This document shows positions 8,601 to 14,019 of a stretch of 16,103 bases of DNA, in pieces. Both the position numbers and the translations under genes were made by a program. Under the pieces are notes generated by a model. It had not been told where the DNA came from and did no database searches. It saw only the letters and a list, made by a program, of their open reading frames with translations. The stretch covers positions 1 through 16,103 of the forward strand of contig JAKEEV010001032.1 of NCBI GenBank assembly GCA_022616395.1, read 5' to 3'. How positions within the stretch are numbered: the first letter of the stretch is position 1; each line of letters starts with the position of its first letter. Origin of the DNA: Planctomycetia bacterium (GTDB lineage: Bacteria > Planctomycetota > Planctomycetia > Gemmatales > Gemmataceae).

Positions 8601-11600
8601 ACAATGTCACCGAGCACCTGCCAGGTGCGGCCGTCATCGACCGACTTGAGGATTCCGACACCAGAGCGAGACGTGAAGGAGATGTCGTCCACGCCTGTGG
8701 AGGCGTAGACCGCACCGTTGGTCGCAACAGCGATGGAGCCGACCGCGGCGTTCACCCGCTGGCCGGAGGCATTGAAGATGTTGTCCGTCAATGCTTGCCA
8801 GTTGGCACCGCCATCGGTCGTTCGCCACACTCCTCCGTTGCCGGCGCTGATGTAGATCGTGTTGCCGCTCGTATCTCGTGGATCGACCGCGATGCCGGTG
8901 ATCTTGCCGGAGACCGTGCTGTAATCCACGCCGGCCGCTGACACATCAATGGGACCAGGGCCAACCGCCTGCCAATTCACCAGGCTGGGGCCTTGGAGGA
9001 TGAACGAGAACTGTTGAGTGAGGACGTTCCCGGCGTCGTCTACCACCTGAACCGGGACAGTATTCACTCCGGGCAACAGCCCGATTGGTGTAATGCTGAA
9101 GTACCCGTTCGAGTCGAACGTTGTGGTGAGTACGTCGTCTGGACTGCCAAACCCGTTGTTGGCAAGGTCGAAGATGACGCGATTGACGTTGTTCAACGAG
9201 GCGTTGTCGACCACGCGGCCGACGATTGTTGGGTCGGTCGATTGCTCGATTGTATTGGGGCTGGCCAGGAACGTGGGGTTCCTCAGGTGGACTTCCCGCA
9301 GTTCAGGACTGATGGTGTCCACAAGGATCGCCTCGACACTGACGTTATCCACACCGACGATGAGCTGTCCCTGGTTGTTGGTGGTGGCGATCCGAATGCG
9401 AATCGTTCGCCCGGCGAACGCGCTGAGATCGACATCCAGCGACACGCTTCGCGTCAGTGGGTCGTTGGGATCGGTCAGGAACAGGTTCTGGAGAACCGCG
9501 TTGCGGACATCCAACTCGTTCAGGAGCATTCCCTGTGCATCCCGCGCGTTCGGGTCCACGATATCGACACGGACCTGCTGATTCGGCAGAGCCGTGCGGT
9601 AGTCCAGCAGATCGAAGTCGTTGGTGTCGGACCAGTCGCCGAAGCTATCCAGGTACAGGCTCAGCGTGAGCCGGACTGAGGTCGCGTTGGCGGGGATGGT
9701 GATGTCCTGGTACAGGGCGTGCGACCCGGCGTAGCTCTCATCTGAATTGGGGTTGAAGGAGGATTGGCTATCGAACGGTTCGAGGTGTTGCTGATCGAGC
9801 ATCGCCTGGTAATTGCCGATGGGCACGGCCTGTTGGACAGGGGTCAAGCTCAATGGACTGGCGTTGGTTGTCCGCAGGCTGAACGGATCGAGGAACCGCG
9901 TCTGCGGACTCCAGGCTCCTCGGCTGCCGCTGGTCGAGTCCTTCAACTTGAACGTTGTCCAGCCGGTCAGGTTCCCTTGCTCGCCCGTCAGGTCGCGTGC
10001 CTGGAAGTCCCCGTTGCGAACCAGATCCACTCGCACCGTCGTGGTGACCACATTGAACGTCGTCAAGAAGATGAAGGGGTCGCTGACGACACTGACATAC
10101 GACGGCGTGAGCGAGAAGATATCCCCTCCGCCGAGTGTGTACGCATTGCCGGTGTTGATGAAACTGCCATCGCCGACGCCGGTCAGCAGGTAGACGTTGT
10201 TCGGCCCCGAGTTCCCGAAGAAACTCTCGTCCTCGGTGACAATCAAGTCGAGGAATGGGTCGGAATTGAGATTGATCGCCACAACGCTCTTGAGCGGTTT
10301 GTCGGGGAGCAGTGTGGTATGGATAACGGGCCGGAATCCGCTGCCCAGGTTGTTGAGCAAGACACTGATGTTGTTGCTGGTCCGGTCGGATTGACTGACC
10401 GTGACGACATCCACGAATCCATCGCGGTTGACATCGCCGACGATCACATCGATCGGATTTCGACCAACGGTGAAATCGCCTCTGTTGGTGAAGCTCCCAT
10501 CACCGTTACCCAGTTGGAGGCGGACTCGACCGGGGGCATCATCCTCGGTGATCACAAAGTCCAGGTTGCCATCCTGGTTGAAGTCAGCCACGGCAATCGC
10601 TGTCGCATCCGTGCCGGCTAGAAGCTCAACGGAAGGCTGGAATGCACCGTTTCCATTGCCCAATGCGATTGTTACTCCGCGATTCTGAGGTCCTCCGCTG
10701 CCGTTGTGAAGCACTAACAGATCAAGGTCGCCATCGTTGTTGAGGTCCCCCACCGCGACATCCGTCGGCGTCCGGCCGACACTGGTGAATGTTGGGTTTT
10801 GGAATGTGCCATTCCCGATGCCCAGGAAGACCCCGACGTTGTTGTCCTGCTGGTTGGCCACCAGGATGTCGAGTTTCCCATCGCCGTTCACATCCCCCAG
10901 CGCGACCGAGACCGGGTCGCGGTTGCCGTTCAAAGTCAGAGTCGTTGCGTCGCGGTAGCCGCCAGCGGCCAGACCCAGTGAGATACTGACGCGATCCGAA
11001 CCTGTCAGGGGTGTGACGAGGTCGGGGACACTATCGCCATCGAGGTCCCCCACAGCGACCTGACCCGGATTGGAACCACCCGGATTCAACACGCTGGAGT
11101 TGAGGAACGTGCCATCACCGACGCCAGCGCTTCCGCTGCCGGTGTAGAGCGAAAGACTGTTGCTCGTCTTGTTGGCCGTCACCGCGTCGTTGATCCCATC
11201 CCCATCAAAATCGACAAGGACAACGCCGACGGGGGTGTCTCCGGTCGGGTAAACGGGCAAAGCCCATGTCCCTGTTCTCGTGGCGTACGCTCCGTTGCCG
11301 GTGGTGCCGTTGAGGGAGAACTGGTTGGCGTCGATTCGCGTGATGAAGAACGTCCCGTTGGCGTTGGTGTTTCCTCCCACGTTCGAGATCGTGATCTGTT
11401 GGCCGGTCCGGAGTTGGTGGTTGGGGCTGGTGATGACAATCGGGCTGACTCCAGCGCCCGACACATTCGTGATGATCCCCGGCAGCGCGATCCAGGTGCC
11501 AGTATTCGCCGTGGCGGCCGCGTTCCCCGTGGAGCCGACCAGCTCGAAGGTGTTGGGGGTGACGTTCTGGATGTAGAAGGTGCCGTTGGCGCTGGTGTTC

Positions 11601-13168
11601 CCCGCCACGCCGACAATCGTGACCCGCTGACCGTTGACAAGCCCGTGGTCGTTACTGGTGATGACAATCGGGCTGGCGTTGCTGGCGTCCGCGATCCGCC
11701 CGGCCTGGATCGGCGAACGAGATACCAACCCATTACTCGTGGTGGAGTTGTTCACATACACGGCTTCCAGACCGGTGTTGCCGTCAAGATCCGTGAGTTG
11801 AAGCCCGGTGGGGTTGGAAATGCCCGCGGAGATTCCGCCGGTCGCCACGAACACACCGGCGTTGTCGTTGAGGAACGCGACGAGTTGACCGCCACTACTG
11901 GCGGCTGTCGCGACCACATCGTCTTGCGTCGGCGGTCCACCAGGATTGGACCGAACGACTCCTGTGGCCACCGATGTGACTCCTCCTGAGAACGCGACGA
12001 ACGTTGGCGTGAAAGTTGGGGTGGCTCCGTTGCCGTTGAGGAGTGTGGAAATGCCGTTGGCTCCGCCAACGACGATATCGTCGGTGCTGTTGTTGTCAAA
12101 CCGACCGGCCGCCAGGCTGTTCGGAGTGGTCAGGTTGGTGGGCGTGGTGTTACCGACAGTAATTGCGACTGCCGTGCCGAGTGTCCCGCCGGCGGAGCCT
12201 GGCAGGATGTTGATCGTGAAGTTGTTGTTTCCGTCGGCCGTACCGTTGGCAACGGCCACGTCGGGATTTGAGTCGTTGTTGAACAAGCCCACGACAATGG
12301 CAGCCGGCGCATTGCCAGCAGCGGTGTTTGTGGCCGTGCTGAAGCTCACACTGCCGGAAGAGAGCGTTTGGTTCAGGAAGACACTGACGTTGTTGGTCCC
12401 TCGGTTGGCAACCGCGATGTCGAGGATGCCATCGGTATCGAGGTTGGTCACCACCAAACCGGAGGGTGACGCCCCCGTGGGCAAATCCAGTTGCGCATCC
12501 GGGCTGGACGAGAATCCACCGTTGGATTGACCGAGGTAGACAAGCACTCGGTTCAGCCCACTGCCCGTCACGACGAGATCATCCAACCCGTCATCGTCGA
12601 CGTCCCCCCTGGCAATCGCGGTCGGAGTGAAATCTGTTCCCCCGGATGTTGGCAGGGCGATGGTCGTCAGCGCCGCCAGACGCGAACCAGTGAGCGCTGC
12701 GGTCGCGAGATTATCTCCATCGCCATTGGCGACGACAATCTCGCCCGGTCGGGCCAAAGCCAGGTCTTCGTCCACATCGATGATCTGGTCGCCCAGAAGG
12801 AAGAGCGAGTACGCGTCCGAGGTCAACGCGACTCCGTTGATGCTCAAGCTGTTCGTCAGGATTGTCGTGGTGAATGTGCCCGAGTCGTAACTGACACCGG
12901 AGATGTTCACCGGCGTGCCGTCGGAGGCGAAGAGTTTGAAGTTCGCAGCGAGGTCGGCTCCGGTGACATTCTCGGAGAACTGGACGAGGATCGCGGACCC
13001 GAGTGTGTCTCCCGTTGCGGGTGTGACGTTCAACACAGTCGGTGCAGCCGGCACCTCCCGTTCCTCAAGTGCCTCTAATCTCAGGAACTCTCGCTGCTGG
13101 CGCGTGCCTTTGGGAAGTTGCCGCCTTCGGGATGCTCCCACCAGGCGAAAGAACTTGAACCAGTTCAT
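2612..13168 (-). CDS. Giant secreted mosaic protein: FG-GAP/VCBS, E1_FCCH-like, BNR/Asp-box and DUF4214-like repeats
   Basis: This is a planctomycete extracellular protein of about 3518 residues. The N terminus is basic, followed by L-E-A-L-E-E-R-E-V-P-A-A (31-42), a motif typical of Gemmata-type exported giants. Approximate domains are: Ig/SbsA-like 42-150; FG-GAP blades 157-485; two E1_FCCH-like repeats 494-640; FG-GAP blades 643-1035; jellyroll-like 1040-1287; Ig-like 1287-1390; BNR/Asp-box propeller region 1393-2267 with about eight S/T-x-D/N-x-G-x-T-W-like boxes; SbsA-like 2270-2330; DUF4214-like 2380-2537; FG-GAP blades 2540-2907; DUF4214-like array 3063-3517. FG-GAP blades carry D-x-D/N-x-D-G loops that probably bind calcium. 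I found no cysteine in the product and no obvious C-terminal anchor. The ATG at 13168 is preceded by GAGAAAGG with an 8-base spacer. An in-frame ATG at 13225 (3537 residues) lacks a clear Shine-Dalgarno and would add the only cysteine. A role in adhesion, matrix or envelope scaffolding is inference; no enzymatic residues can be assigned. Confidence 0.93.
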   Translation of the reverse strand: MNWFKFFRLVGASRRRQLPKGTRQQREFLRLEALEEREVPAAPTVLNVTPATGDTLGSAILVQFSENVTGADLAANFKLFASDGTPVNISGVSYDSGTFTTTILTNSLSINGVALTSDAYSLFLLGDQIIDVDEDLALARPGEIVVANGDGDNLATAALTGSRLAALTTIALPTSGGTDFTPTAIARGDVDDDGLDDLVVTGSGLNRVLVYLGQSNGGFSSSPDAQLDLPTGASPSGLVVTNLDTDGILDIAVANRGTNNVSVFLNQTLSSGSVSFSTATNTAAGNAPAAIVVGLFNNDSNPDVAVANGTADGNNNFTINILPGSAGGTLGTAVAITVGNTTPTNLTTPNSLAAGRFDNNSTDDIVVGGANGISTLLNGNGATPTFTPTFVAFSGGVTSVATGVVRSNPGGPPTQDDVVATAASSGGQLVAFLNDNAGVFVATGGISAGISNPTGLQLTDLDGNTGLEAVYVNNSTTSNGLVSRSPIQAGRIADASNASPIVITSNDHGLVNGQRVTIVGVAGNTSANGTFYIQNVTPNTFELVGSTGNAAATANTGTWIALPGIITNVSGAGVSPIVITSPNHQLRTGQQITISNVGGNTNANGTFFITRIDANQFSLNGTTGNGAYATRTGTWALPVYPTGDTPVGVVLVDFDGDGINDAVTANKTSNSLSLYTGSGSAGVGDGTFLNSSVLNPGGSNPGQVAVGDLDGDSVPDLVTPLTGSDRVSISLGLAAGGYRDATTLTLNGNRDPVSVALGDVNGDGKLDILVANQQDNNVGVFLGIGNGTFQNPTFTSVGRTPTDVAVGDLNNDGDLDLLVLHNGSGGPQNRGVTIALGNGNGAFQPSVELLAGTDATAIAVADFNQDGNLDFVITEDDAPGRVRLQLGNGDGSFTNRGDFTVGRNPIDVIVGDVNRDGFVDVVTVSQSDRTSNNISVLLNNLGSGFRPVIHTTLLPDKPLKSVVAINLNSDPFLDLIVTEDESFFGNSGPNNVYLLTGVGDGSFINTGNAYTLGGGDIFSLTPSYVSVVSDPFIFLTTFNVVTTTVRVDLVRNGDFQARDLTGEQGNLTGWTTFKLKDSTSGSRGAWSPQTRFLDPFSLRTTNASPLSLTPVQQAVPIGNYQAMLDQQHLEPFDSQSSFNPNSDESYAGSHALYQDITIPANATSVRLTLSLYLDSFGDWSDTNDFDLLDYRTALPNQQVRVDIVDPNARDAQGMLLNELDVRNAVLQNLFLTDPNDPLTRSVSLDVDLSAFAGRTIRIRIATTNNQGQLIVGVDNVSVEAILVDTISPELREVHLRNPTFLASPNTIEQSTDPTIVGRVVDNASLNNVNRVIFDLANNGFGSPDDVLTTTFDSNGYFSITPIGLLPGVNTVPVQVVDDAGNVLTQQFSFILQGPSLVNWQAVGPGPIDVSAAGVDYSTVSGKITGIAVDPRDTSGNTIYISAGNGGVWRTTDGGANWQALTDNIFNASGQRVNAAVGSIAVATNGAVYASTGVDDISFTSRSGVGILKSVDDGRTWQVLGDIVVSGARVNIFAGARISKIVTDPTNPNIVYVAVSSWDDPARNPGIFKTSNGGTTWSNVLLPENMFNPGGGSTIGAGAPLASVTDIIIDPFNPGRVIIGLGNIGQVTADASAGVWKSINGGTTWEKIIGGDDPSIPNNTIPQGTTVGRISLAQGTGRVGDERVVYVLMATPPSSSDQPDGGNFLGLFKSKDNMLNFTKVMLREDTGTTTENFTDLNLMTAEGGTVGAIVVDASNPNVVYIGGANRLPLFSSSGPEHSLIRVDTGNMLDTTATIVLNGVVTLPNSGDDIDKVAAAARAPTANKYPSGADYTGEGVYWYDIQRATVNNTFSFFELLPGAIHRIAVDPQGRLLFGTENGIYRGLPLGFGYDFTSGGGGIIRGRAPEVPGMTITELNGNLQINDLTSVSIDPTDPSRMYISAAGVGSALTPSGFTSWQTADLTGPFDIPNAFLMKSVAPAPDAPPGTPTSVYRIWQFTTSDNVAPDLSLDAGESFGTTGSAGISMQDSAGLAPVLAINPVKVNVDGVFYDELLFGTDKVYLSRTGGNVWDAISPDLSAAGFVSALAFAPSADGVYYAGTDGGRVFFKSPSLPVGVSFLDITGNLQTQVGFGVPFEVKGITVDPNTPTTAYVMLSVPSGNVSVFRTTNAGASTGTTWTSVRGSTAGQQLPLVPAYKMVIDPRASTGAPNGRIYVATEVGVFVSTNRGTTWATLGQGLPAVPVVDLHFNAQQEILAAATQGRGVFTISTARSGPAIVSVTPTSPVNSGALTEITVTFNTPVDPRTFTAEQNTPARTVLALIALTSTDFAITRIKELVSQYQNRVANQGDINNALGYFFVLNPDGSIAQTTDPALPGVSINITTAYGELEYTAFLTSSNFYFNNPALGNGNNATWIESIWQDLLGRTSAGDSTANSFLMQLNAGSITRLAITRQIVGAVSLAGTPPGPNALTNPLHPLSGEFQTNLVASLFNELLGRNYQIPVTVGSAPEIATQVATLQRGGLLRNVVARIVSTTEAYQKFGNDYALPPGVHANALILANFTGTTDSFGKPILDLAIASSDNSVRIFQGKQGGGYSQFPTLTLTLPMGANPSDLAAGDFNNDGMLDLVVANSGTDNVSVFLNTRTMVGSLSFGTRNDFATGDMPGSVVVADINGGGNHDLLVANSGSGAGAGTVSLLLGLGTGGFASQLNLVTGLTGLTDLAVANVDGDVGQRPDLVVSAGNGLRYFRNTTVVPGGAPTFAGGVSLSTTPTTSVALGNLDTDADIDIAATSDAAGGQVLVFQNLGSNIFSSEISVPVGANPRSLQLGDMNGDGRLDLVVANDFVGGGVNILHNTTVPATSPPDTITFDVPIPYPVTGSRPSSLALGDTNHDGIQDVAIGYEISEFVSTLVGQQQGVMKAATDVNWLDWLFRSQAGRPFTLAERSSFVLVLARNALVYLNGPDGVAAPLSITPTDSSNLTYKLTFGPRLFDSGYRLFIGPNFQNINLKDFIDLNGTYTNSGNPMNQDRDSINGEVPQGSFPFDPAPGDRFATRLAINHNDNGRFVEALFADFQGVSPTGRLPDNAAFLAINNNLESARLASLNSVATTLLGSQEEVDNLTRGLFQRYLRRLPTTGSGSELETIRNRITSGQLSYRGLVVELLATFNNNEYFNNPTLGNGNNQTWINQIYADLLPGTPAPTFPTGQTRTQIANALVFSDAVLQRTASEYFLQLRGRMPTRFLDPALDETTSLVALLRQAPAAGQLTGDQKVIVTLIASAEYLSINGNSNFEWLRSVYNEVLGRTPPIDTTGMEFNNMLTALLANYTLAREAALTTVISNQEFRNRFYRDYYNQFLSTPGVVRMPTAAELAAQEAFYQSNVVSINGMSQTQRLESVVANILRSPEYFPLSGPGSSNSTWLDKIYAALLNRSTTNDPVAMQQLAFLNSQSQAQLSNARLQVALQVLTSTEYRQILITQFYMSYLNRPPTSAELTNLLNAMTGTSTTPGITQQTVLTRFLRHPEYFRLNT
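2615..3980 (-). repeat. C-terminal DUF4214-like repeat array
   Basis: The last 450 or so residues of the giant protein repeat a pattern of an E-Y-F/L helix end, a short polar loop, T-W-L/I or E-W-L, then I/V-Y-x-x-L-L/V-x-R. Clear copies are N-E-Y-F-N-N-P with W-I-N-Q-I-Y-A-D-L-L, A-E-Y-L with W-L-R-S-V-Y-N-E-V-L-G-R, and P-E-Y-F with W-L-D-K-I-Y-A-A-L-L-N-R. The protein ends in H-P-E-Y-F-R-L-N-T, which is the first half of another copy. DUF4214 is a helical repeat family found in secreted bacterial proteins; its function in planctomycetes is not established. Confidence 0.7.
5560..6030 (-). repeat. Internal DUF4214-like region, separated from the C-terminal array
   Basis: This stretch of the giant gene encodes F-Y-F-N-N-P-A-L-G-N-G-N-N-A-T-W-I followed by I-W-Q-D-L-L-G-R, and later L-F-N-E-L-L-G-R. 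These are the paired helix-loop motifs of DUF4214-like repeats. An almost identical peptide (Y-F-N-N-P-T-L-G-N-G-N-N-Q-T-W-I) occurs at about 3610-3690 in the C-terminal array. The two sites share an exact 19-base DNA match (3651-3669 and 5955-5973). A complete FG-GAP cluster lies between the two DUF4214-like regions. The arrangement suggests duplication of a module, or insertion of a propeller into a DUF4214 array. Confidence 0.7.
11250..11690 (-). repeat. Two tandem E1_FCCH-like repeats inside the giant gene
   Basis: Two copies of about 70 residues (11480-11690 and 11250-11458) share the pattern S-P-I-V-I-T-S, then G-Q-R/Q-V/I-T-I, then G-N-T-x-A-N-G-T-F, then F-x-L, then T-G-T-W. This pattern is usually annotated as 'ubiquitin-activating E1 FCCH domain' in bacterial and phage surface proteins, where it is a beta-barrel-like module with no ubiquitin role. 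An exact 21-base DNA match (11427-11447 and 11655-11675) sits at a 228-bp period, which is 76 codons, so the copies arose by in-frame tandem duplication. They interrupt a run of FG-GAP blades. Confidence 0.75.
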
Positions 13169-13184
13169 GTGAGAGGCCTTTCTC
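13169..13184 (-). promoter_or_regulatory. Ribosome-binding site that decides the giant gene's start
   Basis: Read on the minus strand, GAGAAAGG (13184-13177) lies eight bases before the ATG at 13168. The alternative in-frame ATG at 13225 has no comparable purine-rich site upstream. The protein starting at 13168 begins M-N-W-F-K-F-F-R and reaches the L-E-A-L-E-E-R motif after 30 residues, a spacing that looks normal for planctomycete exported giants. Confidence 0.6.
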
Positions 13185-13258
13185 TGTGATGTTTGACAAG
13201 GATAAAGAGCCAAGCTACTCTTCATCCGTTGGAGTATGCAGGCCGCACAATAACGCTG

Positions 13259-13287
13259 ACTCTACCGGTCAGGTAGAAGAGGGTCAA
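13259..13287 (-). promoter_or_regulatory. Sigma70-like promoter of the giant gene with operator-like dyads
   Basis: On the minus strand, TTGACC (13287-13282) and TAGAGT (13264-13259) are separated by exactly 17 bases. They match the -35 and -10 consensus at five and four of six positions. The predicted transcript would start near 13250, giving a leader of about 80 bases to the preferred ATG at 13168. Between the two boxes lies a 6-5-6 palindrome (TCTACC at 13261-13266, GGTAGA at 13272-13277). The -35 box is also half of a wider dyad: GGGTCAA at 13281-13287 and TTGACCC at 13311-13317. These dyads could bind a regulator, but they may be chance. Confidence 0.45.
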
Positions 13288-13835
13288 CTCGCCACTCTGC
13301 TGGTCTGGAATTGACCCGGCATCTCGTTCCCGGACAACCGGTTCACCTCATCTGACTCATCATCAACTGGTCTGTCATCGGTGACCGTGGAGGTTCGTCC
13401 ACAGCCCCCTTTGAGACAGAATCGACTCCACCGGGGTTCGAGTGCGAGCACAACCGATAAAGAGGGTTGTAGGAGTCTTGTCTTCCTCACTGTGTTGAAG
13501 GTCCAGGTGAGTTGGGCGACCGAAAGACTCCGCGAGTATCCTTTTGCTAACTCGCGAGGGAAAGCAAAGTTTCGAGTCTCAGCGCAGCGTGGAACTTCCC
13601 TGTTGATTCACGTTGGAGAGGAATCACACTGGCAATCCACGCGACTTCCCCCCGTGGTAAACTACTACTCATGAAGAGACCATGAGGATAGTCCCGAAAC
13701 GCAGTCCACTTCGCGTTTCGTTTCCAGCACTGTCGGGTTTCCTGGCACCTCAACCAGCACCAAGCCACCCGATTATTTGCCCGACCTGATGTTCCCAGAC
13801 GCTCGGACCAACATTCCCGCGATCACAGTTTCAGG

Positions 13836-13890
13836 GGTCCGCTCGCTCCGCGTGCGGTCTTCAATCCACCGCAGGCGGAGCGAGCGGACC
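13836..13890. repeat. Long imperfect inverted repeat (REP-like or terminator-like)
   Basis: The arms 13836-13851 and 13875-13890 are perfect 16-base reverse complements (GGTCCGCTCGCTCCGC and its complement). After a single G/G mismatch the pairing continues for six more base pairs (13853-13858 with 13868-13873), leaving a nine-base loop. The whole can form a 23-step stem with one mismatch. No T tract flanks it and no gene ends nearby, so a dispersed palindromic repeat is more likely than a terminator. It lies about 130 bases upstream of the plus-strand secreted-protein gene and could affect its leader or promoter. Confidence 0.75.
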
Positions 13891-14007
13891 ACTCAAGCGC
13901 TCCTTTACCATCCCGTTACATACCTTCGGCGCTCTGTATCGTCTTGGTTGGTATCCTGTTGGAGCTTTCTCCGCGGCCGGGTGCGGCTGGCGGTTCCTTG
14001 TTCGTCC

Positions 14008-14012
14008 GAGGA
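14008..14012 (+). promoter_or_regulatory. Ribosome-binding site (GAGGA) of the secreted-protein gene
   Basis: GAGGA lies seven bases before the ATG at 14020. It supports that start, which also places a signal peptide exactly at the N terminus. Confidence 0.7.
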
Positions 14013-14019
14013 CGATTCG

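Larger units (their letters stand above)
13226..14019. other. Divergent intergenic region without a convincing gene
   Basis: Roughly 800 bases lie between the divergent giant gene and the plus-strand secreted-protein gene. Short open frames exist here (for example 13381-13674 plus and 13547-13768 minus). Their peptides have no recognisable domain or signal peptide, so I do not call them. The region holds the candidate promoter of the giant gene near 13259-13287, a possible structured segment at 13414-13483, a long imperfect inverted repeat at 13836-13890, and the ribosome-binding site of the downstream gene at 14008-14012. I see no clear promoter for the plus-strand gene and no tRNA. Confidence 0.6.

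Noticed and set aside
7592..8941. 449-codon plus-strand open frame antisense to the giant gene
   Set aside because: It is an antisense shadow of the repetitive, biased codon use of the giant gene. The translation is histidine-, arginine- and aspartate-rich with no recognisable domain.
6370..8990. Assignment of the Asp-box region as a GH74 xyloglucanase or a sialidase
   Set aside because: Asp boxes mark only the fold. I could not identify the catalytic aspartates of GH74 or the arginine triad of sialidases.
2612..13168. CRISPR-like short repeats within the giant gene
   Set aside because: The recurring short DNA matches are codons of FG-GAP and other protein repeats, without regular repeat and spacer structure.
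13430..13600. TTCGAGT motifs resembling tRNA T-loops
   Set aside because: The flanking bases do not form the five-pair T stem, and no acceptor or anticodon stem can be drawn around them.
13381..13674. 97-codon open frame in the intergenic region
   Set aside because: No domain, no signal peptide, no convincing ribosome-binding site, and an unusual composition.
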